Of a stretch of DNA of 7,341 bases, positions 1 to 5,787 are shown piece after piece (position 1 is the stretch's first letter; the number at the start of each line of letters is the position of its first letter). A model generated the notes under the pieces. That model was not told where the DNA came from. It saw only the letters and a list, made by a program, of their open reading frames with translations, and searched no databases. The stretch covers positions 1-7,341 of the forward strand of contig CAZGQG010000054.1 of assembly GCA_964527205.1 (NCBI GenBank). The letters run 5' to 3'. The translations under genes were made by a program, and so were the position numbers. Source of the DNA: JARICQ01 sp964527205. GTDB lineage: Bacteria > Bacillota > Clostridia > Tissierellales > Tissierellaceae.

Positions 1-536
1 GTATGTTTATAGGTGGAATGCTTCCATTCTTATTCTCAGCTCTTACTATGGATGCTGTTGGTAAAGCAGCATTTGCAATGATAGAAGAAGTAAGAAGACA
101 GTTCAAAGAGATGCCAGGAATAATGGAAGGTACTACAACTCCTGACTATGCTAACTGTGTAGATATAAGCACAAAGGCAGCACTTAGAGAAATGATCATA
201 CCTGGACTATTGGCAGTTATAGTACCAATAGCAACAGGAATCGTATTAGGTGCAGAGGCACTAGGCGGTTTATTAGGTGGAGCACTTGTTACAGGTGTAC
301 TAATGGCAATATTTATGTCTAATGCTGGTGGAGCATGGGATAATGCTAAGAAGTTCATAGAAGAAGGAAACCACGGTGGTAAAGGTAGTGAAGCACACAT
401 GGCTGCTGTTACTGGAGACACTGTAGGAGATCCATTCAAAGATACTTCAGGACCATCACTTAATATATTAATAAAGCTTATGACAATAGTATCCTTAGTA
501 TTTGCAGGATTATTCGGAAATGGAATATTATTCTAA
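1..536 (+). CDS. hppA: Membrane-bound ion-pumping pyrophosphatase, C-terminal part (5' end outside window)
   Basis: This is the last 177 or so codons of a membrane-bound pyrophosphatase, which hydrolyses cytoplasmic PPi to drive H+ or Na+ across the membrane. The family is about 650-700 residues, so roughly a quarter is visible; bases 1-2 belong to a codon cut by the edge. Counting from the first visible Met (base 3), the family signatures are FIGGMLPFLFSALTM (2-16), SNAGGAWDNAKKFIE (106-120) and the acidic substrate-binding loop GDTVGDPFKDTSGPSLN (138-154), whose Asp and Lys residues bind Mg-PPi. Hydrophobic segments lie at about 3-16, 63-83, 85-104 and 155-176. The protein ends in GILF, as a complete C-terminus would, so nothing suggests a broken gene. 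The residues that separate K+-dependent from K+-independent and Na+ from H+ pumps lie upstream, so ion specificity cannot be read here. A terminator follows 16 nt after the stop. Confidence 0.95.
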   Translation, partial: MFIGGMLPFLFSALTMDAVGKAAFAMIEEVRRQFKEMPGIMEGTTTPDYANCVDISTKAALREMIIPGLLAVIVPIATGIVLGAEALGGLLGGALVTGVLMAIFMSNAGGAWDNAKKFIEEGNHGGKGSEAHMAAVTGDTVGDPFKDTSGPSLNILIKLMTIVSLVFAGLFGNGILF

Positions 537-551
537 TTAAAGATACTTTAT

Positions 552-582
552 AAAAAACCCCTCATGACTGAGGGGTTTTTTT
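552..582 (+). terminator. Intrinsic terminator after hppA
   Basis: The 7-bp stem CCCCTCA (558-564) pairs with TGAGGGG (569-575) around a TGAC loop. A run of seven T (576-582) follows, and six A (552-557) precede the stem and can pair with the T run. It ends the hppA transcript and separates it from the Mur-ligase gene. Confidence 0.93.
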
Positions 583-606
583 AGACTATAATTAAAACTG
601 AATCTA

Positions 607-615
607 TGTTATAAT
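607..615 (+). promoter_or_regulatory. Possible extended -10 promoter for the Mur-ligase gene
   Basis: TGTTATAAT at 607-615 is a perfect extended -10 element (TGnTATAAT). It lies about 95 nt before the preferred start codon and just after the hppA terminator, where a new promoter is expected. No good -35 hexamer sits 16-18 nt upstream, so the call rests on the -10 and its position. In AT-rich DNA such matches also occur by chance. Confidence 0.45.
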
Positions 616-696
616 TAGAAAGTTAGAGTAGAGACAATGAAAAAAAGAAAATAAGTATAAGTAAATATAGGAGTTTAAGAGAGCTTGCTATATTTT

Positions 697-702
697 GGAG
701 GG
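697..702 (+). promoter_or_regulatory. Ribosome binding site that decides the Mur-ligase start
   Basis: GGAGGG at 697-702 lies 6-7 nt before a TTG codon at 709, ideal spacing. An in-frame TTG at 685 has only AGGAG (669-673) at 11 nt, and starting there would bury GGAGGG inside the coding sequence. The 709 start is therefore preferred. Confidence 0.75.
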
Positions 703-708
703 ATTTAT

Positions 709-2256
709 TTGTTAATTGCATCTATCTTAATTGGAATAATTATTTTATTATTTATAATTAAAAGATCTTCATATTTTTTACATATTGTACAATTAGAAGG
801 CTATAAGCTAGAAAGATATGAAAACTGGTTAAAAGCGAACAGAAAGCCTAGGTTTAAATTTATAGAGGAAAGAGACCTAACTAATATTCCACTAGTATAT
901 ACAAATCGAGCTAAGAGATTAAATGCTATGAATATTTTTATAAATTTATTGTATATAGGAATTCTAATCTTAATTTTTACAAAATTATTTGCTGAGAGAT
1001 CTATTTATATAGTTGGACTAACTTTAATCATATATACAGGTCTGATTTATTTAATTTACCTGAGTCAAGCCTATACAATGTACCTAGCAAATTTTCTTAT
1101 CCTGCCCATAGAAGAAAGGATCAATAGGAACTTTTACAATTTAGCTCGGGATAAGATTGCCAATAAAAAAGATTTAAAGGTAGTGGGTATAAGTGGAAGC
1201 TATGGTAAGACAAATACCAAATTTATCTTAGGTACTATTTTAGAGGAGAAATTTAATGTACTTAATACTCCTGAAACCTATAATACAACCATTGGTCTAT
1301 CAAAGCTTATAAATAATAAATTAAATGAAGAACACGAAATTTTTATAGCTGAACTGGGAGCAAGGAATATTGGAGATCTTAGAGAGCTGGCAAGACTAGT
1401 AAGTCCAGATATAGGTGTAATAACTTCAATTGGACCTACTCATTTGGAGACCTTTAAAAACATAGACAATATAATAAAAACAAAATATGAGCTAATAGAA
1501 GAACTTCCAGCAGATGGAATTGCCATATACAATGCAGACAATGAACATATTAACAAGCTATCTCAAAAAACCTTTAAAGAAAAAATCCTATATGGACTGG
1601 AAGACATAGAAAACCTTGATATCTTTGCAAAAGATATTCAAGTGAGTAAAAATGGATCTACCTTTATCATAGCTGACAAGGAAGGCAATGAGATAAGCTG
1701 TAGGACAAAATTATTGGGAAAACACAATATATACAATATACTAGCTGGAGTTTCTGTGGCCAGATCCTTAGGCTTAAGCTTTGAAGAAATAAAGGCGGGC
1801 ATTGGGAAAATCAAACCTATAGCTCACAATTTAAATATTATAAACCAAGATACAGGACTCATTATAATAGATGATGCCTACAACTCAAATCCTATAGGAG
1901 CCAGGGTGGCCCTAGATGTTCTTTCAGAATTTAAAGACTCTAGAAAGATAATAGTCACCCCAGGAATGGTAGGACTTGGGGCAATGGAAGATGAGTCCAA
2001 TATAGAGTTTGGAGAGAATATAGGAAAAGAATGTGACTATGCAATCTTAATAGGTAAGGAAAGAACAAAATCCATATATGAAGGACTTATAAATTCAAAT
2101 TTCAATGAAGCCAATATACTAATAGCAGAGAACTCAGAGCAAGCCATAGACTATATTAATAAATTGGCTAAGGAAAATGATGTTATTCTATTTGAAAACG
2201 ACCTAGAAGATAAGGACATTAGCAGGATATGTATTAAGGAATTCACCCAGGTGTAA
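709..2256 (+). CDS. Membrane-anchored Mur ligase family protein (MurF-like)
   Basis: This is a 515-residue ATP-dependent ligase of the Mur family, closest in motifs to MurF, which adds D-Ala-D-Ala to the UDP-MurNAc peptide. Numbering is from TTG 709. A hydrophobic N-terminal helix (about 2-18) and two more hydrophobic stretches (about 75-92 and 98-118) make a membrane-anchored front that classical soluble MurF lacks. The ATP-binding loop GSYGKTNTK is at 163-171, with Asn where many Mur ligases have Ser or Thr. Next come ETYNTTIGLS (189-198), AELGARNIGDLRELA (215-229), IGPTHLETF (241-249), GKHNIYNILAG (337-347) and IDDAYNSNP (387-395). The C-terminal domain has VTPGMVGLG (416-424) and the closing motif FENDLEDKD (495-503). 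I recall similar membrane-linked MurF paralogues in Clostridia, so this may be a second MurF-like enzyme rather than the essential one. The substrate is not evident. The gene stands alone between two terminators. If TTG 685 were used, 8 residues would be added. Confidence 0.85.
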   Translation: MLIASILIGIIILLFIIKRSSYFLHIVQLEGYKLERYENWLKANRKPRFKFIEERDLTNIPLVYTNRAKRLNAMNIFINLLYIGILILIFTKLFAERSIYIVGLTLIIYTGLIYLIYLSQAYTMYLANFLILPIEERINRNFYNLARDKIANKKDLKVVGISGSYGKTNTKFILGTILEEKFNVLNTPETYNTTIGLSKLINNKLNEEHEIFIAELGARNIGDLRELARLVSPDIGVITSIGPTHLETFKNIDNIIKTKYELIEELPADGIAIYNADNEHINKLSQKTFKEKILYGLEDIENLDIFAKDIQVSKNGSTFIIADKEGNEISCRTKLLGKHNIYNILAGVSVARSLGLSFEEIKAGIGKIKPIAHNLNIINQDTGLIIIDDAYNSNPIGARVALDVLSEFKDSRKIIVTPGMVGLGAMEDESNIEFGENIGKECDYAILIGKERTKSIYEGLINSNFNEANILIAENSEQAIDYINKLAKENDVILFENDLEDKDISRICIKEFTQV

Positions 2257-2281
2257 GCTGATCTTACACCTTTTATTTTTT
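2249..2281 (+). terminator. Intrinsic terminator overlapping the Mur-ligase stop codon
   Basis: The 9-bp perfect stem AGGTGTAAG (2249-2257) pairs with CTTACACCT (2263-2271) around a 5-nt loop, CTGAT, followed by a T-rich tail (TTTTATTTTTT). The stop codon TAA (2254-2256) lies inside the left arm, so terminating ribosomes would cover part of the hairpin. Confidence 0.88.
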
Positions 2282-2376
2282 AGAAAAAACCTAAAAATAG
2301 GGATAAATTCCCGAAAAGGGGTAAGAGTAATAGAAGAGTATTAAATTAGTAATAAACTCCAGAAAGGAGAAAAAAT

Positions 2377-4491
2377 ATGACAATTAGAGAAAGAATAATT
2401 GAACTTATGAATGATGGTAGTTATAAACCATCATCAAAGGAAGAATTAGCAGTAGCATTTGATATTGGAAGAAAATACTTAGAGGAATTTTATGGAGTAA
2501 TCTATGCTATGGAAAAAGAAGGTATTATAGTCAAAACTAGCAATGGAAAATACGGTCTTATAGACAACGACCACCTTGTGACTGGTAAATTACAGGGCCA
2601 TGAAAAGGGATTTGGCTTTCTTATATCAAAGGATAAGTCTAGAGATGATGTTTTTATACCAGCAGAAAACATGAATGGTGCCATGCATGGAGACCAGGTT
2701 ATAGTAAGCATAACTAGACGTGAAAAAGAAGGAAAAAGAGAAGAAGGAGAAATAATAAGAATCCTAGAGAGGGCCAATAATATAGTAGTAGGTACCTACG
2801 AAAGCAACAAAAACTTTGGATTTGTGGTTCCAGATGATAGGAAAATTGGTTATGATATCTTTATTCCAAAGACTAGGACCAAGGGAGCAAAATCAAATCA
2901 AAAGGTAGTTGTTGAGATAAGTACTTGGCCAAAGGCTAGAAGGAATCCAGAGGGTAAGATTGTGGAAATTCTTGGTTTCTTATCTGAAAAGGGTACAGAC
3001 ATACTTTCTATTATTAGACAGTTTGATCTTCCAGAAGAATTTCCTGAGGATGTAAAGAGGATAGCAGAGTCTATTCCACAAGAAATAGATCAGGAAGAGG
3101 CTAAGAGAAGGGTTGATTTAAGGGATTTAAATGCCTTTACCATAGATGGGGCAGATGCCAAGGATATAGATGATGCTGTATCCATAGAAATAATGGAAAA
3201 TGGAAACTACAATCTAGGAGTTCATATAGCAGACGTAAGTCACTATGTAAAAAGGAACTCTATACTGGACAAAGAAGCCTTTAATAGGGGTAACTCAGTT
3301 TATCTAATAGACAGGGTCATACCTATGCTTCCTAAGGAGCTATCCAATGGTATATGTTCTTTAAATCCTGGTGTAGATAGGTTTACCCTATCAGTATTTA
3401 TGGAAATAGATAAAAATGGTAAGGTTCTAGACAATCAAATAGTAGAGGGTATAATAAACTCCAAACAAAGGTTAGTTTATACAGATGTATCAGATTTCCT
3501 TGAAAATGATGATCCTGAGGCTAAAGAAAAACTAAAAAATGTAGCCGAAGAATTAAAACTTATGGAAGAATTAATGGATATACTCTACAAGAAAAGAGAA
3601 ATAAGGGGAAGTATAGACTTTGATTTTCCTGAGACAGAAATCATATTAGATGAAAAAGGTATACCAGTTGAAATAAAGAGAAGAGAAAGACGAATAGCAG
3701 ATAAATTAATAGAAGAGTTTATGCTTGTTTGCAATGAAACCATAGGAGAAAGATTTTTCTGGACAGAGCTTCCTTTCCTTTATAGGACCCATGATGAACC
3801 TTCAGCTGATAAAATAGCTGCCTTTAGTAAGATAATCCACAACTTTGGATATACAATTAAGGGACATCAGGAAATACATCCTAAGGAATTACAATTGCTT
3901 TCTAAGGAAATAAGGGGTAAAAAAGAAGAACCACTTCTTAGTACATTGATGCTTCGTTCAATGAAAAAGGCAGTGTACAGCAGTGAGCCAGGTATTCACT
4001 TTGGTCTTGCAGCCCAGTACTACTCACATTTCACAGCCCCTATTAGAAGGTACTCAGATCTTGTTGTACATCGTATAATAAAGGATCATATAAATGGAAG
4101 ATTAGATGCTAAAATTATTAGGAGCTTGGAAAAGAGTCTTCCTGAAGTAGCAGATCAAACTTCTATGACAGAGAAAAGAGCAGAGGATGCAGAAAGAGAA
4201 GTTGAAGATATGAAAAAAGCTCAATATATGCAAAAGCATATAGGTGAAGAATTTGATGGAATAATTTCTTCCCTGACTAATTTTGGGATATTCATACAAT
4301 TAGAAAACACTATTGAAGGCCTAGTTCACTTTAATAATATGATTGATGACTACTATCATTTTGATGAAGAAAACTATCATATTATAGGAGAGAGAACTAA
4401 GAAACTATATAAACTTGGAGATCAGGTAAGAGTAAAGGTAACTAATTCAGATGTAGTGAAAAGAGATATAGATTTTGAAATAGTTGATTAA
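2377..4491 (+). CDS. rnr: Ribonuclease R (3'-5' exoribonuclease)
   Basis: RNase R is a processive 3'-5' hydrolytic exoribonuclease of the RNB family that degrades structured RNA and, with tmRNA-SmpB, non-stop mRNA. The 704-residue product shows the full domain order. A winged-helix-like N-terminus spans about 1-62. Cold-shock domain 1 is at about 68-112 (KGFGFLIS, DDVFIPAENMNGAMHGD) and cold-shock domain 2 at about 136-182 (NFGFVVPDD, DIFIP). The RNB catalytic domain spans about 245-570, and a C-terminal S1 domain about 624-702. The catalytic motif TIDGADAKDIDDA gives the four metal-binding aspartates D257, D263, D265 and D266, by alignment to E. coli D272, D278, D280 and D281. HFTAPIRRYSDL (551-562) is the second RNB signature. 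The protein stops right after S1, without the Lys-rich tail of the E. coli enzyme. AAGGAG (2364-2369) sits 7 nt before the ATG. CTCC at 2357-2360 could pair with the GGAG of that site, but only over 4 bp. smpB and ssrA follow without an obvious terminator. Confidence 0.97.
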   Translation: MTIRERIIELMNDGSYKPSSKEELAVAFDIGRKYLEEFYGVIYAMEKEGIIVKTSNGKYGLIDNDHLVTGKLQGHEKGFGFLISKDKSRDDVFIPAENMNGAMHGDQVIVSITRREKEGKREEGEIIRILERANNIVVGTYESNKNFGFVVPDDRKIGYDIFIPKTRTKGAKSNQKVVVEISTWPKARRNPEGKIVEILGFLSEKGTDILSIIRQFDLPEEFPEDVKRIAESIPQEIDQEEAKRRVDLRDLNAFTIDGADAKDIDDAVSIEIMENGNYNLGVHIADVSHYVKRNSILDKEAFNRGNSVYLIDRVIPMLPKELSNGICSLNPGVDRFTLSVFMEIDKNGKVLDNQIVEGIINSKQRLVYTDVSDFLENDDPEAKEKLKNVAEELKLMEELMDILYKKREIRGSIDFDFPETEIILDEKGIPVEIKRRERRIADKLIEEFMLVCNETIGERFFWTELPFLYRTHDEPSADKIAAFSKIIHNFGYTIKGHQEIHPKELQLLSKEIRGKKEEPLLSTLMLRSMKKAVYSSEPGIHFGLAAQYYSHFTAPIRRYSDLVVHRIIKDHINGRLDAKIIRSLEKSLPEVADQTSMTEKRAEDAEREVEDMKKAQYMQKHIGEEFDGIISSLTNFGIFIQLENTIEGLVHFNNMIDDYYHFDEENYHIIGERTKKLYKLGDQVRVKVTNSDVVKRDIDFEIVD

Positions 4492-4492
4492 A

Positions 4493-4521
4493 TTGACAAA
4501 GATAAGAGGATTTGTTAGAGT
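4493..4521 (+). promoter_or_regulatory. Candidate smpB promoter
   Basis: A perfect -35 TTGACA (4493-4498) lies 17 nt from TAGAGT (4516-4521), a 4/6 match to TATAAT, with an upstream TG (4513-4514) as in extended -10 promoters. The -35 begins one base after the rnr stop codon. The layout matches the ssrA promoter at 5106-5134: both begin AATTGACAAA, have a 17-nt spacer, and end TTTG then one base then TA. A start near 4528 would leave 57 or so nt of leader before smpB. Confidence 0.55.
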
Positions 4522-4550
4522 TTAGATTAGGGTGAAACCCTAATCTAAAC
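4520..4550 (+). repeat. Perfect inverted repeat between rnr and smpB
   Basis: GTTTAGATTAGGG (4520-4532) and CCCTAATCTAAAC (4538-4550) are perfect reverse complements, 13 bp around TGAAA; one more T-A pair would leave a GAA loop. A-T at 4519/4551 extends the stem, and AG at 4517-4518 could add two more pairs past a one-base bulge. No T-run follows on either strand, so this is not a standard terminator. It could stabilise or separate the rnr and smpB messages, be an RNase processing site, or be a DNA cruciform or operator next to the candidate promoter. Confidence 0.85.
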
Positions 4551-4585
4551 TTCTCATGTAATTAATATAATAAAGTGGTGATAAA

Positions 4586-5050
4586 ATGAAGAAAAAAGGA
4601 ATAAAAATACTAGCTAAGAATAGAAAGGCCAGATACGAATACTTTATAGAAGATACCTTAGAAGCTGGTATAGTTCTAACAGGAACAGAGGTTAAATCAA
4701 TAAGACAGGGCAAGGTAAATATAAGGGAAAGCTATGCTTCCATAGAAAATGGTGAAGCTTTTATAGTCAACATGCATATTAGTCCCTATGAACAGGGTAA
4801 TATTCAAAATGTAGACCCTCTTAGAAAAAGAAAACTTCTTCTCCATAAAAGAGAGATAGGAAGACTATCTGAAGCAATAAATCAAAAGGGTTTTACCTTA
4901 ATTCCACTTTCTATCTATTTGAAGGATAGTCTAGTAAAATTAGAAATAGCTACTGGAAAAGGAAAAAAACTATATGACAAGAGAGAAGATATAGCAAGAA
5001 AAGATGCAAAAAGAAAAATTGCCCAACATACATCAGAGAAGTATAATTAG
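4586..5050 (+). CDS. smpB: SsrA-binding protein SmpB
   Basis: SmpB binds the tRNA-like domain of tmRNA, helps its aminoacylation and EF-Tu delivery, and places its C-terminal tail in the empty mRNA channel of stalled ribosomes. At 154 residues it has the normal family length. The conserved start NRKARYEYFIEDTLEAG (12-28) leads into the OB-fold signature GIVLTGTEVKSIRQGKVN (28-45). The RNA-contact segment MHISPYEQGN (63-72) with DPLRKRKLLLHKREI (77-91) follows. The tail GKGKKLYDKREDIARKD (124-140) is rich in basic residues and carries the conserved DKR (131-133). The ATG at 4586 is preceded by GTGGTGAT (4575-4582), a match to the 3' half of the Shine-Dalgarno consensus. The gene lies between rnr and ssrA, its RNA partner. 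Transcription could come by read-through from rnr or from the candidate promoter at 4493-4521. Confidence 0.98.
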   Translation: MKKKGIKILAKNRKARYEYFIEDTLEAGIVLTGTEVKSIRQGKVNIRESYASIENGEAFIVNMHISPYEQGNIQNVDPLRKRKLLLHKREIGRLSEAINQKGFTLIPLSIYLKDSLVKLEIATGKGKKLYDKREDIARKDAKRKIAQHTSEKYN

Positions 5051-5105
5051 TATTGGATATAATATATGCTTAAAATTGGATTATGTCCTATAGGGAGCTC
5101 TCTAA

Positions 5106-5134
5106 TTGACAAAAGAGGGATTTTTTGCTATAAT
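5106..5134 (+). promoter_or_regulatory. Consensus extended -10 promoter of ssrA
   Basis: TTGACA (5106-5111), a 17-nt spacer and TATAAT (5129-5134) match the housekeeping sigma consensus at every hexamer position, with TG at 5126-5127 as an extended -10. Transcription should begin near 5141-5143, leaving a 5' leader of about 20 nt to be trimmed from the tmRNA precursor. This strength suits a highly abundant stable RNA. Confidence 0.93.
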
Positions 5135-5162
5135 AAAGAATAGGCAAACAAATGTTTTATAT

Positions 5163-5512
5163 GGGGGCGCACTGGTTTCGACGGGGATGTGGAATCAGGA
5201 GTAGCGAGTCGTTGACGCCGAACAACGTAAAAAGTGGCACAAACAATAATTGACAACAATAATTACGCATTTGCAGCTTAGATAAAGCTGTCCGTTCTAC
5301 CTCAGTAGCCCACGGCTAAGGATAGAACGTCAACTTAGTGGGGAACCGCACCTTGCAAAGCTTTGAGCTTGGGACGGAACTTATGAAGCTACCAACATCT
5401 AGATCCTGTCAGTAGGAGCTAGATCAAGGGAATGTTAAATTACTGAATGCACTCGGAGAAACTCCTGTGGAAGTGTTTTCGGACGTGGGTTCAATTCCCA
5501 CCGCCTCCACCA
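5163..5512 (+). ncRNA. ssrA: Transfer-messenger RNA (tmRNA, 10Sa RNA)
   Basis: tmRNA rescues ribosomes stalled on broken mRNA by acting first as an alanyl-tRNA and then as a short template for a degradation tag. The mature RNA is inferred as 350 nt. The acceptor stem GGGGGCG (5163-5169) pairs with CGCCTCC (5502-5508); its third pair is G-U (5165/5506), the alanyl-tRNA synthetase identity element. The discriminator is A5509, and CCA (5510-5512) is encoded. The T arm is GTGGG (5485-5489), loop TTCAATT, CCCAC (5497-5501). The conserved 5' element GGTTTCGACGGGG lies at 5174-5186. The tag reading frame at 5237-5281 follows the pseudoknot 1 region; the later pseudoknots should lie in the G- and C-richer stretch about 5282-5450. 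It is a one-piece, non-permuted gene with its own promoter and terminator, directly downstream of smpB. Its base composition is visibly less AT-rich than its surroundings. Confidence 0.97.
5237..5281 (+). other. tmRNA tag reading frame (AQTIIDNNNYAFAA, stop TAG)
   Basis: The only frame through this part of tmRNA that ends in a degron-like sequence reads AQTIIDNNNYAFAA and stops at TAG 5279-5281. The likely resume codon is GCA 5237-5239. It is preceded by AAAGTG, whose A at -4 and T at -2 agree with the AGUC before the E. coli resume codon. With the alanine from the charged tmRNA, 15 residues would be added. YAFAA replaces the common YALAA or FALAA ending recognised by ClpXP-type proteases. 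Starting one base earlier at GGC gives only GTNNN and then TGA. The frame contains an imperfect 13-nt tandem repeat (5241-5253 and 5254-5266). Confidence 0.75.
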
Positions 5513-5525
5513 TACATAGGTGACT

Positions 5526-5558
5526 AAAAGCTCTAATGAGAAATCATTAGAGCTTTTA
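5526..5558 (+). terminator. Intrinsic terminator of ssrA
   Basis: A 14-bp perfect stem, AAAAGCTCTAATGA (5526-5539) with TCATTAGAGCTTTT (5544-5557), closes a GAAA tetraloop and ends in a short T-run. It begins 14 nt after the mature tmRNA 3' end, so a 3' trailer must be removed to expose CCA. Confidence 0.93.
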
Positions 5559-5642
5559 TAATGCCATAAAGTCAGAATGAATTTTTTAATTATTCTAACC
5601 ATAAGAAAATTTTTTTTCATAGAAAATAGTTAGTTTTATTGA

Positions 5643-5648
5643 TATAAT
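5643..5648 (+). promoter_or_regulatory. Possible -10 element for the flavoprotein gene
   Basis: TATAAT (5643-5648) is a perfect -10 match lying between the ssrA terminator and the next gene. The hexamer 17 nt upstream (TAGAAA, 5620-5625) matches the -35 consensus at 4 of 6 positions. The leader would be about 130 nt. It contains a 7-bp inverted repeat, AAGGATT (5726-5732) with AATCCTT (5753-5759), separated by 20 nt; I recognise no known riboswitch in it. Confidence 0.35.
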
Positions 5649-5787
5649 AAAACAATGTATAGTGGATTAAAAATGAATTGACTATCATGGATATAAGACA
5701 AGTGATGTATTCTAAATTCTATAAAAAGGATTATCTATTAAGCTTGAACTGGAATCCTTGTCAAATAAATTAATAAGGAGATAAGAC

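Noticed and set aside
146..439. 97-residue reverse-strand ORF within hppA
   Set aside because: A shadow of the pyrophosphatase frame: Pro- and Ser-rich, with no ribosome site or family resemblance.
638..655. Five-codon ATG frame (MKKRK, stop TAA) ahead of the Mur-ligase gene
   Set aside because: There is no ribosome binding site at a useful distance, and such short A-rich frames are expected by chance.
2502..2777. 91-residue reverse-strand ORF within rnr
   Set aside because: It lies wholly within the cold-shock domain region of a well-supported gene and looks like an antisense shadow.
4102..4299. 65-residue reverse-strand ORF within rnr
   Set aside because: Antisense to the rnr C-terminal region; its Phe- and Ile-rich composition follows from A-rich coding sequence.
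5058..5063. TATAAT just after smpB
   Set aside because: No -35 at the right distance; the much better promoter at 5106-5134 accounts for ssrA.
5087..5100. CCTATAGG and GAGCTC palindromes between smpB and ssrA
   Set aside because: Short self-complementary words with no U-tract; too small to call a terminator or operator.
5435..5620. 61-residue reverse-strand ORF containing WRRWELNPRPKTLPQEF
   Set aside because: It is antisense to the 3' half of tmRNA and its terminator. This peptide is a familiar annotation artefact from the conserved ssrA T-arm and acceptor region; it has no independent gene evidence.
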